Assembly: GCF_015163655.1 (NCBI RefSeq)
Contig: NZ_JADEUF010000024.1
Span: forward strand, 1-42,914
Source: Xenorhabdus griffiniae
Lineage (GTDB): Bacteria > Pseudomonadota > Gammaproteobacteria > Enterobacterales > Enterobacteriaceae
Length of the DNA stretch: 42,914 bases
Direction: 5' to 3'
In this document: in pieces, positions 27,754-35,903 of the stretch
Layout: every line of letters begins with the position of its first letter
Position numbering within the stretch: position 1 is the first letter of the stretch
Position numbers and translations under genes: made by a program
Notes under the pieces: model-generated
Seen by the model: the letters and a program-made list of their open reading frames with translations, nothing else
Databases searched by the model: none
What the model was told of the DNA's origin: nothing

Positions 27754-29712
27754 TTAAAAATCATAATTAATACCAATATGGTAACGGCGACCATCCAGGA
27801 CTGCATCATGAGTTTGTTCAGTTACTCTTTTGTCAAGAATATTATAAACCCCACCTAATAAGCGTAGATTCTTATTTAAATTATAAGTCACCCCTAGATC
27901 AACAAAAGCATAAGAAGGCGTTCCATCTTTCATACTAGAGCGGTACTGATAATTCTTTGTTTTACCACGGAAATTAATACGAGTCCATGTATCCAATTCA
28001 GGTAACGGTTGCCAATTTAAAGTTGCATTTGCCATATGTGTTGGCATTTTGTTTAATGGTTGGCCTTTGAATTTACCACTTTTTTGCTCAGAATCGGTAT
28101 AAGTATAGTTTGCTGCCAGTGACAAACTTTCAACAATGTTCCAATTCATGGTGGTTTCAATACCTCGAATATTAGCTTTATCAACATTTATACGCTTGTT
28201 AATAAAATCATAAACTTCACCACCGAGCTTACAACCCTTCTCGCAATCCCCAACTTCAGTAATTTTATCTTTAAAAGCAGTATTAAAGACAGTTACACCA
28301 ATATTAAAGTTCTCTAAATTATTCCAAATAATACTAATTTCTTCATTGACACTTTTCTCTGGCTTGAGATCTGGATTCCCTAAAATCATCCCATTTTTAA
28401 ACCGCCCACCTGTTGTCTGCCCCCAATTAGGAGCAACTTGCCTTATATCAGGAGAACGATAGCCAGTAGAAATTCCACCCTTAATCATCCATTGTTCATC
28501 AGCGTGCCATACCCCATATAGACGAGGTGTCCAATGCGTTCCAAAATTTTGATCTTTATCTAACCGCACTCCACTAGTAAGAGCAAAATCATTAACCATT
28601 TGCCATTCGTCTTCTAAGACTACTGCCCAACTCCAGCGGGTTAACTTATTAACATCTTTAGCTGAAGGTAACTTATTGCTATTATCTCGTAAATCTTCAT
28701 AACGGTATTGTCCACCAACACTTACTGTGTGGTCGTCGAATACAAATGCCGTATGATTATTAAATACCGTATCATTGTTTGTCATTTTACGTTCAGGATT
28801 ACGCGATTCATCTCTTTGAATATAAGACGTCATCGTACCAAAATCATAAACACCATGATGTGTAATAGCATAATTATTACGCTTATAACGACTTATATCA
28901 TCTTCACAAGAACTTGGCTGACAGTCGCGCGTCTTACCAATAGTTGAATCGCGATCTTGTTCATAGCGGCCAGCCTCAAAAGTGAAAGCATTTTTCTCAT
29001 CTGGAGTTAAAGAGAACGCTACTGCACCATTGCGCATTTCCTGTTCTCTAAATCCGCCTAAAAATTTATCTTCATTGCGATGAGAATATAAACCACTCAC
29101 TCTTAATCCCAATAACCCATCAATTATTGGCCCTGCAGCATAAATACTGCTCTGATAGCTGTTACCAGAATTTTTATTCTCAGTCAGAGTAGAATCTGCT
29201 TTCAGAGTTAAATGCCATTCTTTCTGAGCCTTACGAGTAATAACATTGATCACTCCCCCCATAGCATCAGAACCATATAGAGAAGACATTGGTCCCCGCA
29301 CCACTTCAATACGCTCAATAGCAGCTAATGGTGGTAACCATCCTTGTTCAATTCCCGAACCATCACTATTTGGACGGGTGCTACGTGTATCAACACGTCT
29401 GCCATCAATTAAGATCATGGTATATTTAGAAGCCATACCACGAATACTGATATCACTGCTACTACCACCGCCAGTAACAACCACTCCCGGCACATCTTTC
29501 AATGCATCTGTCACATCACGGTAGGCTTTTGTTTCCAATTGTTCACGACTAACAACTGAAATAGAGGCAGGTGCATCTTCGATCTTTTGCTGAAAACCTG
29601 CCGCAGTAGTTACGACAATTTTATCTTCGCTATTATTAGCAGCAAAAACAGCACTGGATGAAATAGCAGCAATAATACCTAATACAATTTTTTTCTTTGC
29701 AAAGACAGTCAT
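27754..29712 (-). CDS. TonB-dependent outer-membrane siderophore receptor (CirA/FepA-like)
   Basis: This is an outer-membrane beta-barrel receptor that takes up a ferric chelate with energy from TonB. The ATG at 29712 is preceded by GGAGA and gives a cleavable signal peptide ending SSSAVFA. A TonB box-like EDKIVVTTA follows, then the plug domain (IEDAPASISVVSREQL, SSDISIRGM, IERIEVVRGPMSSLYGSDAMGGVINVITR) to about residue 190 and a 22-strand barrel ending in INYDF with the terminal phenylalanine. An upstream in-frame ATG at 29778 would bury the signal peptide. Length 652 aa. Two paired-cysteine loops (DCQPSSCEDD and DCEKGC) are typical of the CirA/IrgA branch, suggesting a catecholate substrate; this is an inference. 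Confidence 0.9.
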   Translation of the reverse strand: MTVFAKKKIVLGIIAAISSSAVFAANNSEDKIVVTTAAGFQQKIEDAPASISVVSREQLETKAYRDVTDALKDVPGVVVTGGGSSSDISIRGMASKYTMILIDGRRVDTRSTRPNSDGSGIEQGWLPPLAAIERIEVVRGPMSSLYGSDAMGGVINVITRKAQKEWHLTLKADSTLTENKNSGNSYQSSIYAAGPIIDGLLGLRVSGLYSHRNEDKFLGGFREQEMRNGAVAFSLTPDEKNAFTFEAGRYEQDRDSTIGKTRDCQPSSCEDDISRYKRNNYAITHHGVYDFGTMTSYIQRDESRNPERKMTNNDTVFNNHTAFVFDDHTVSVGGQYRYEDLRDNSNKLPSAKDVNKLTRWSWAVVLEDEWQMVNDFALTSGVRLDKDQNFGTHWTPRLYGVWHADEQWMIKGGISTGYRSPDIRQVAPNWGQTTGGRFKNGMILGNPDLKPEKSVNEEISIIWNNLENFNIGVTVFNTAFKDKITEVGDCEKGCKLGGEVYDFINKRINVDKANIRGIETTMNWNIVESLSLAANYTYTDSEQKSGKFKGQPLNKMPTHMANATLNWQPLPELDTWTRINFRGKTKNYQYRSSMKDGTPSYAFVDLGVTYNLNKNLRLLGGVYNILDKRVTEQTHDAVLDGRRYHIGINYDF

Positions 29713-29850
29713 TCCCAATTCTCCAAAAGGTAGAATAGAATTATTTAAATCGATATAGATAACGACACATGCCCGCAATACAGGAATAATTAATTTATTC
29801 CTGTTAGTGTTATATTTATTAAATCACACTTCTAATATATTAATGTGCCT

Positions 29851-29957
29851 TATACGCATTAAACTTCAAGTTGCAATTTACAACACTCTATGAAACGTGG
29901 TTTCTCCCCCCGCTTAGCGGGGAGAAATCACACGCATCTTGAAGTTAGATTGGTATA
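29851..29957 (-). repeat. Palindromic intergenic element, copy C
   Basis: A full-length copy in reverse orientation. The ends TATACGCATTAAACTTCAAG and GAAGTTAGATTGGTATA are the inverted-repeat termini, and the central palindrome has changed slightly to TTTCTCCCCCCGC with CTTA in the loop region, so its stem is no longer perfect. It separates the ATPase gene from the receptor gene and, if co-transcribed, adds a large hairpin to that mRNA. Confidence 0.87.
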
Positions 29958-29971
29958 TGGTTTTTATTATT

Positions 29972-30760
29972 CTAACTGACTAATTCTGTCACTAAACCAT
30001 CAATTAATACTTGCGGTATTCCCTGAGAACAGCGTTCAATTCTGCCCTTAATGCCATAAACTTCCGCCAAACTACTTGGGGTAATAACCTGCTCAGGTTT
30101 ACCTTCAGAAATTAATTTACCTTTTTTTAGCATTAACACATGGTCACCATGACGCAATGCAATATTAATATCGTGAACAACAACAATCGTAATAATATTA
30201 CGGCGGCGCGTTTCACGTGCAACTAAATCCATTACATGGTATTGGTAATTTAAATCCAGTGCACTTAATGGTTCATCTAATAATAATAATGTCGGACGAC
30301 GGATTAATGATTGAGCTAATCCAACTAACTGCTTTTGACCGCCAGATAGTTGATCCAAATAGCTAAACGCCAAATGTTCAATACCAAGCTGGCGTAATAG
30401 CTCCATGACTTCCTGTTCACATTGGCTATTACTCACACCACTTGATGCTCGTTGAGCAACAATCACCGATTCCAATACATGAAGATGCACACCAGCTGGT
30501 AATGATTGAGGCAAATAAACGACATTTTGGGCACGTTGGGCAAAATTCATCTTCATCAGATCCTGCCCATCCAACAGCAGTTCACCTCTGGCTTTATTCA
30601 ATCCCGCCAGCGAACGCAGGAGCGTGGATTTACCACAACCATTCGGTCCCAACAATACAGTAATTTGACCACGTGGCAATGCACCGATATCCAGCTTTTC
30701 AATCACAGAGTGCTTTGGATACCCCGCCGTCAGGCGATTGATTTTTAATCCCTGACTCAT
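29972..30760 (-). CDS. Ferric-siderophore ABC transporter, ATP-binding protein (FecE family)
   Basis: This ATPase powers import of an iron chelate through the neighbouring permease. Walker A GPNGCGKST is at about residues 35-43, the Q-loop follows, the signature motif LSGGQKQLVGLAQ is near residue 135, Walker B is LLLLDEPLSALD near 157-168 and the switch histidine is in VVHDINIA. Length 262 aa. The ATG overlaps the permease stop as ATGA. The operon order binding protein, permease, ATPase, receptor resembles the Yersinia yiu locus as I recall it, but I cannot assign the substrate. Confidence 0.93.
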   Translation of the reverse strand: MSQGLKINRLTAGYPKHSVIEKLDIGALPRGQITVLLGPNGCGKSTLLRSLAGLNKARGELLLDGQDLMKMNFAQRAQNVVYLPQSLPAGVHLHVLESVIVAQRASSGVSNSQCEQEVMELLRQLGIEHLAFSYLDQLSGGQKQLVGLAQSLIRRPTLLLLDEPLSALDLNYQYHVMDLVARETRRRNIITIVVVHDINIALRHGDHVLMLKKGKLISEGKPEQVITPSSLAEVYGIKGRIERCSQGIPQVLIDGLVTELVS

Positions 30761-31842
30761 ACATTCCCCCTATGGCGTAAAACGATACTCAGGAAGAAAG
30801 GCACACCAACCAATGAGGTCACTATCCCAACTGGGATAATAATACCCGGTATCAGATTCTTAGAAGCAATGGAAGCCATGGACAAAACTAATGCACCAAT
30901 CAGCGCACTTGCCGGCAAGAAGAAACGGTGATCTTCACCAAACGTTATTCTGGCGATATGAGGAGCCACCAATCCAATAAAAGCAATGGGACCAACAAAT
31001 GCAACTGCCGATGCGGTCAGGATACTGATACGCAACAATGTTCCTAAACGAAGGCGACTAATATTGATTCCAAAACTGATAGCCCGATCTTCTCCCAGAC
31101 GCAATGCAGTCAATTTCCAGGAATTGCTCAATGAGAGAGGCATAATGACAGAGAAAACTAACACCATAATACCCAATTTTTCCCATGTCGCCCTGGCAAG
31201 ACTACCCATTGTCCAGAAAACCAATCCCTGTAAGGTATCTTCCGTAGCGATAAATTGCATCATTGCAACTAACGCATCGAAGGTAAATACCATTGCAATC
31301 CCAAACAACACAACACCTGAGGTTGCAACTCTCGTCCAGCGAGTAATGCCATCAAGCATTAAAGCAGCCAACAATGCAAAGAGAAAAGCGTTTGCAGAAA
31401 TAAACCACTGATCCGGTATTCCCGGAATACCAATGCCAAGCACAATGGCTAATGCCGCGCCAAAAGAAGCCGCATGGGAAACCCCCAACGTGAATGGGCT
31501 GGCTAGTGGGTTATTTAAAATCGTCTGCATTTCAGCACCGGCCAGTCCCAGTGATAAGCCGATCACTACCGCCATCAGAGCATAGGGCAATCGAATATCC
31601 CAAACAATCACCCGTGTTGCTGCGTTAACACTCTCTGGTGAAAACAGGGTTTGCCAGAGGGTTTGCAACGATAACCCTGATGGCCCCAAGGTAAAATCCA
31701 GTACAACAGAAATGCCAATTGCCAGGACGATGAATAATATCCATGCAATACGTCGGTACAGGATATGACGATAATGTGCTTTTATATCGCACTCACTCAA
31801 TTGTTTTTTTACCATTGGCATAGGCTCGGTAGTGACGCTCAT
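30757..31842 (-). CDS. Ferric-siderophore ABC transporter permease (FecCD family)
   Basis: An inner-membrane permease with about ten hydrophobic segments. The FecCD signatures are clear: IVWDIRLPYALMAVVIGLSLGLAGAEMQTILNNPLASPFTLGVS (shown here only as RLPYALMAVVIGLSLGLAG and NNPLASPFTLGVS), GPIAFIGLVAPHIAR near residue 280, and a C-terminal IIPVGIVTSLVGVPFF. The length of 361 aa is slightly above the usual 330-350 because of an N-terminal cytosolic extension of about 30 residues. Only one permease gene is present, so a homodimer is likely. It begins 19 bp after the binding-protein gene. Confidence 0.92.
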   Translation of the reverse strand: MSVTTEPMPMVKKQLSECDIKAHYRHILYRRIAWILFIVLAIGISVVLDFTLGPSGLSLQTLWQTLFSPESVNAATRVIVWDIRLPYALMAVVIGLSLGLAGAEMQTILNNPLASPFTLGVSHAASFGAALAIVLGIGIPGIPDQWFISANAFLFALLAALMLDGITRWTRVATSGVVLFGIAMVFTFDALVAMMQFIATEDTLQGLVFWTMGSLARATWEKLGIMVLVFSVIMPLSLSNSWKLTALRLGEDRAISFGINISRLRLGTLLRISILTASAVAFVGPIAFIGLVAPHIARITFGEDHRFFLPASALIGALVLSMASIASKNLIPGIIIPVGIVTSLVGVPFFLSIVLRHRGNV

Positions 31843-31861
31843 TCTTATTACCTGTTACTGC

Positions 31862-33013
31862 TTATTTTTCGCTGACCCAATATGTACCTACCGGTTCAAT
31901 AGCCAAGAATTTATTGTGAAGTTCTTTCAATGTTTGTTGCGGATCTAAATCAGCGAATTTTTCAGGATAGAACCATTTAGCAAAAACTTGAGTAACAACA
32001 ACATTATAAGGAGAGTTATAGTAGTGATGCCAAATAGCATAGCTACGTCCTTCCTTCACGGCGGTTAAGTTATTGATACCTTTACGTTCTGTAATTTCTT
32101 TTAAGCCAGCACGGGCTGTATCGGCGGAAGTTTGGGCTCCCATTTTGATCCCGTTACCTTTATCACCTGGATCTTGTGCACCGCTTGCGATGTAAATATA
32201 AGGATCTTCAGCAATAACTTTTTCCAAATTCATGGTGCCCAATGGAGAAACCAGCACTTCTTTAGCGATGTTTTTGCCACCCGCCAAATCAATGAAGTTC
32301 CCCATATTGCCGTTACCTGCTGTACCACAGCAATCTTCACTAAAACCTGCTAGAAGCTCAATAAATACAGAAGGCTTCTCAGCCTCTGGTATGCGATCCG
32401 TAATATCAGTCACTAATTTAAGATTTTTTTCATAAAAATTAGCATAAGCATTAGCCTGATCTTCACGATGCAAGATTTTGCCCAGCATACGGATGCTAGG
32501 TAATGTATTTTTCAGGGGATCATTGCGGAAATCGACAAAAACAACAGGTACACCTGCTTTTTCCAACTGTTTCACCAACTCACTGTTTTTGCCTGGACCA
32601 TGCCCAGACAGACCAAAAATGGCAACGTCAGGATTGAGTGTTAGCACTTTTTCAGAGCTGACACTGTCCGCGCTGGTGTTACCAATCAGAGGGATATTAT
32701 CGATTTCAGGAAATTTAGCTTTATAAATAGCGTAAGTTTGTGGGTCCAGTTTACGGAAATCACCTTGCCAGCCAGCGATACGAGCCAGAGGTTTATCTCC
32801 TTCCAATATAGCAACAGAATGGAACAGACGACCTTCACCCAACAAGATACGATTGACTTTCTCTGGCACTTCAACAGTACGTCCAGCAATATCAGTGACT
32901 GTGTCAGCCCAAGATGCAAAACTTGCCATCATGGCAGAGCCTGCCATTAGACCGATACTCATATTTTTCACGACTGTTCGAAATACAAACTTCACTTTAG
33001 TTAGCCTCTTCAT
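31862..33013 (-). CDS. Periplasmic iron-chelate-binding protein of the ABC transporter
   Basis: A class III (BtuF/FhuD-fold) substrate-binding protein. The N-terminus has a basic region and a signal sequence ending SFASWA before DTVTDIAGRTVEVP, the usual first strand of this family. Further motifs are GKNSELVKQLEKAGVPVVFVD at the hinge region and CCGTAGNGNMGNFIDLAGGKNIA near residue 235. Two starts are possible: the ATG at 33013, which overlaps the stop of a 27-codon ORF as ATGA, and an ATG at 32962. I favour 33013 because of that coupling. Length 383 aa. Substrate unknown; the neighbouring receptor suggests a ferric siderophore. Confidence 0.9.
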   Translation of the reverse strand: MKRLTKVKFVFRTVVKNMSIGLMAGSAMMASFASWADTVTDIAGRTVEVPEKVNRILLGEGRLFHSVAILEGDKPLARIAGWQGDFRKLDPQTYAIYKAKFPEIDNIPLIGNTSADSVSSEKVLTLNPDVAIFGLSGHGPGKNSELVKQLEKAGVPVVFVDFRNDPLKNTLPSIRMLGKILHREDQANAYANFYEKNLKLVTDITDRIPEAEKPSVFIELLAGFSEDCCGTAGNGNMGNFIDLAGGKNIAKEVLVSPLGTMNLEKVIAEDPYIYIASGAQDPGDKGNGIKMGAQTSADTARAGLKEITERKGINNLTAVKEGRSYAIWHHYYNSPYNVVVTQVFAKWFYPEKFADLDPQQTLKELHNKFLAIEPVGTYWVSEK

Positions 33014-33093
33014 GCAACAATTGTGCTGCTAACAATAAAGCAAATAAGAATACTTATCAATGCGATTGGAATGGTATAACCGAAATTTACCAT
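33010..33093 (-). CDS. 27-aa single-pass membrane peptide upstream of the iron-uptake genes
   Basis: This small ORF is in addition to the annotated-size genes and I do not recognise it. The ATG at 33093 has AAGGA six bases upstream. The peptide starts MVNFGYTIPIAL and continues as an uninterrupted hydrophobic stretch of Ile, Leu, Val, Ser, Cys and Phe (about residues 8-26) to SSTIVA, long enough for one membrane helix. Its TGA overlaps the binding-protein ATG as ATGA. Good ribosome site, translational coupling and a clear membrane helix support a real gene; its role, perhaps in assembling or regulating the transporter, is unknown. Confidence 0.6.
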   Translation of the reverse strand: MVNFGYTIPIALISILICFIVSSTIVA

Positions 33094-33123
33094 CGTTATT
33101 CCTTTCCTAATCCCTTGAAAAAT

Positions 33124-33160
33124 AAAAACTGCCAATTCCATCACAGAACAGGCAGTTTTT
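33124..33160 (-). terminator. lysP terminator (bidirectional)
   Basis: AAAAACTGCC and GGCAGTTTTT form a 10-bp stem with a 17-base loop and U-tracts on either strand. It ends only 30 bp before the start codon of the 27-codon ORF, so any transcript starting further upstream must pass it. Confidence 0.82.
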
Positions 33161-33175
33161 TGTAAAACAAAATCA

Positions 33176-33220
33176 ATAATACTTTAATTAACAATTATCA
33201 GATTATTGATAATTGATTAA
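33176..33220 (-). promoter_or_regulatory. Candidate Fur-type operator and promoter for the iron-uptake genes
   Basis: On the plus strand three GATAAT-like hexamers, GATTAT, GATAAT and GATTAA, are spaced by 7 bp at 33201-33220, as in Fur boxes. The same DNA contains a perfect 9-bp inverted repeat CAATTATCA/TGATAATTG with a 6-bp spacer (33192-33215). A TATTAT hexamer on the minus strand at 33176-33181 could be the -10. The match is partial and AT-rich DNA makes chance hits common. Confidence 0.4.
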
Positions 33221-33224
33221 CAAA

Positions 33225-34712
33225 TCATTCTTTATCGGTATAGTTGAATGCAGGAAATTCCATCTCACTGTACTTAACAAAGCGAGTTTTCTTTTTCAGC
33301 TTGTAACTCAGCCAAATAAGCAGAAATAACGGAATGCCAATGTAAGTTGCAGTCACTCCGTACCAGTCAATCTTATCTTGCAAAAATGCCTGATAATTTT
33401 GGCCCAATGTAATAACTAAACATAGGATAAAGGCAAAAATCGGCCCAATCGGGAAGAAACCTGAACGATATGGCAGGTCATGGAGATCCAAACCTTGGGC
33501 AACATAACCTTTGCGAAAACGGTAATGGCTGATTGCAATTCCAAGCCATGCAATAAATCCGGTCATACCTGAGGTATTCAATAACCACAAATAGACTGTT
33601 TGATTACCAAACATGGAACTAAGAAAACACAACCCTGCTACTACGGTTGTGACATAAAGCGCATTACGCGGAACACCACCTTTAGACAGATGACTAAAAA
33701 TTTTCGGTGCTTTCCCCTCTTTTGCCAGGGTGAATAGCATGCGGGTAGAAGCATACATCCCTGAGTTTCCCGCTGACAGAACAGCCGTCAATATCACCGC
33801 ATTCATTATTGCAGCCGCTGATAATAAGCCTGCATTTTCAAATACCAGTGTAAATGGACTCACACTGATATCTTTCACGCCATTGCGCAACAAATTAGGA
33901 TCAGTATAAGGGATGATCAGGCTGATGATTAAAATCGCAAACACATAGAACAATAAAATACGCCAAAATACCTTGCGCACCGCACGAGGGATATTTTTCG
34001 CCGGATCTTTCGATTCTCCTGCGGTAATACCTATCAGCTCTGTCCCTTGAAAGGAGAAACCGACAATCATTGCCACCCCGATCATAGCGGCAAAGCCACC
34101 CGCAAAAGGAGCATCATCAACGGCCCAATTATGCCAACCTGCACCTTCAGCGCCTTTCATGATGCCGGCAATCATTAAAATGCCAACGGCAATGAACACA
34201 ATAACCGTGGAAACTTTAATCAAGGAGAACCAATATTCTGCCTCACCAAATCCTTTGACGGAAATGAAGTTCAACAGAAAAATCAGGGCAAGAAACAACG
34301 CACTCCATACCCAACCAGGCACATCATTAAACCAATATCCCATCACCAATTGCGCTGCAACAAGGTCAACCGCAATTGTCACCGCCCAGTTGTACCAATA
34401 ATTCCATCCCAATGCGAAGCCAAAACCCTCATCAACATATTTGGAACCATAAGTCGAAAACGATCCTGAAACTGGCATGTACGCGGCCAACTCACCCAAG
34501 CTGGTCATCAAGAAGTAGACCATTAGGCCAATTAATGCATAGGAAAGTAAAGCCCCACCTGGGCCAGCCTGAGAAATTGTTGCGCCAGAAGCAACAAATA
34601 ATCCCGTGCCAATTGATCCGCCGATGGCAATCATTGCCATATGTCGTGCTTTTAATTCACGGCGCAGGGTTTTTGGAGCCTGATCCCGTGGCATGCTTTC
34701 TTCTCGAGACAT
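33225..34712 (-). CDS. lysP: Lysine-specific permease LysP
   Basis: LysP imports lysine with protons and, in E. coli, also inhibits the acid-response regulator CadC. It is an APC-family protein of 495 aa with twelve hydrophobic segments. Nearly every segment matches E. coli LysP: ELKARHMAMIAIGGSIGTGL, SQAGPGGALLSYALIGLMVY, GFALGWNYWYNWAVTIAVDL, VGFSFQGTELIGITAGES and SGMTGFIAWLGIAISHYRFR. The ATG at 34712 has AGGA five bases upstream. It is followed by yeiE upstream on the same strand, as in E. coli, with a 138-bp gap, and carries its own terminator. Confidence 0.96.
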   Translation of the reverse strand: MSREESMPRDQAPKTLRRELKARHMAMIAIGGSIGTGLFVASGATISQAGPGGALLSYALIGLMVYFLMTSLGELAAYMPVSGSFSTYGSKYVDEGFGFALGWNYWYNWAVTIAVDLVAAQLVMGYWFNDVPGWVWSALFLALIFLLNFISVKGFGEAEYWFSLIKVSTVIVFIAVGILMIAGIMKGAEGAGWHNWAVDDAPFAGGFAAMIGVAMIVGFSFQGTELIGITAGESKDPAKNIPRAVRKVFWRILLFYVFAILIISLIIPYTDPNLLRNGVKDISVSPFTLVFENAGLLSAAAIMNAVILTAVLSAGNSGMYASTRMLFTLAKEGKAPKIFSHLSKGGVPRNALYVTTVVAGLCFLSSMFGNQTVYLWLLNTSGMTGFIAWLGIAISHYRFRKGYVAQGLDLHDLPYRSGFFPIGPIFAFILCLVITLGQNYQAFLQDKIDWYGVTATYIGIPLFLLIWLSYKLKKKTRFVKYSEMEFPAFNYTDKE

Positions 34713-34850
34713 TCTATTCCTATATCATCTGAAATGAATTTAACATGGAATTGTAACAAATCCTCGTCTCCAGAATAGCAACGATTCGTGGTTATAAGAT
34801 ACCTTCATAATCCACAGCCAATTATTAGCTACACGATTATCTTCTCAATA

Positions 34851-35714
34851 TTAGTTGCAATAACTCAGTAACTTCCGTAACGCATTGGATATATGTTTCT
34901 GCCGATGGTAAATCAGGTACAAGGTGCGATTAAGGCTCAGCCCAGGAATAACCAGTTCAGATAATGTGCCATTTTTCAATTGTTCCTGGAGGACTCGTCG
35001 TGAAAGACAACTGATCCCCATTCCATATTGAACAGCATGTTTAATGGCTTCCGAATTACCCAATTCCATCGCAATATTGAATCTCGGCATTTGTGAGAAC
35101 AAAAGATGATCCAAGATTTCTCGTGTTCCTGAACCTTTTTCTCTCAATATCCAAGGGGCTTTGATCAAATCCTCCACGTTCAGTTCACCTTGCAACAGCG
35201 GACTTTTTGGCGAGGAAAAAACGATCAACTCATCTTTCATCCAGGGTTGTGTGATCAACTCAGGATCGTGACACAATCCTTCAATCAATCCCAAATCAAC
35301 ACGAAACTCAGCAACGGCCTTGATGACGTCTCCAGTATTACTGATATTCAATTCCAATGGTGTCTCAGGGTAATCCTGACGGTATCTCGCCAGCATTTCA
35401 GGCAACATATAATTGCCAATCGTGCTGCTGGCTGCTAATCGCAATGCGCCCAATTCAAGTTTGAAAAGCTGTTCCACTTCACCAGCCTGTTCAAGTAATG
35501 CCAACGCCTTAGGATAGAGCAAACGCCCATGTTCATTGGTGACCAAACGTTTTCCGACTCTATCAAACAGCTGTACTCCCAGCTGTCCTTCAAGATCTGT
35601 CAGTGAAGCACTCACCGCAGATTGTGATAACGCTAATTGCTGAGAAGCCTGTGTCGTTGAACCACTTTTCAGAACTTCTGCGAAAATCTCCAGTTGTCTC
35701 AGAGTGATACGCAT
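34851..35714 (-). CDS. yeiE: LysR-type transcriptional regulator YeiE
   Basis: YeiE has an N-terminal winged helix-turn-helix at residues 1-60 ([40 protein letters not shown]) and a C-terminal periplasmic-binding-protein-like effector domain from about residue 88. The match to E. coli YeiE is strong, including [19 protein letters not shown] and [26 protein letters not shown]. In enterobacteria it has been linked to sulfite sensing and iron homeostasis. Length 287 aa. It is divergent from yeiH, the putative sulfur-compound exporter it most likely controls. Confidence 0.94.
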   Translation of the reverse strand: MRITLRQLEIFAEVLKSGSTTQASQQLALSQSAVSASLTDLEGQLGVQLFDRVGKRLVTNEHGRLLYPKALALLEQAGEVEQLFKLELGALRLAASSTIGNYMLPEMLARYRQDYPETPLELNISNTGDVIKAVAEFRVDLGLIEGLCHDPELITQPWMKDELIVFSSPKSPLLQGELNVEDLIKAPWILREKGSGTREILDHLLFSQMPRFNIAMELGNSEAIKHAVQYGMGISCLSRRVLQEQLKNGTLSELVIPGLSLNRTLYLIYHRQKHISNALRKLLSYCN

Positions 35715-35903
35715 ATGGCCTCACGGGAAGCAAAATAAAAGGGAAAGATAGTCTTGATTTTAGACAGTATTACGCAACTTAACAAAAGTCACCCTTAATT
35801 AATCTATTTTAGTGTTTATATATATGCATATTATCAAGTTTATTAATTTACAAATCTTATATATGCTTATTCCTAAAATGCATAATCTAATAGAGTCCCC
35901 ACT
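35715..35903. promoter_or_regulatory. yeiE-yeiH divergent regulatory region
   Basis: The 189-bp gap between a LysR regulator and its divergent target probably holds the YeiE operator. Two TATATGC words occur at 35821-35827 and 35860-35866, 39 bp apart, each within a longer TATATATGC(A/T)TATT match, and a third ATGCATAAT lies at 35878. The centre is very AT-rich. Operators cannot be assigned without binding data. Confidence 0.4.
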
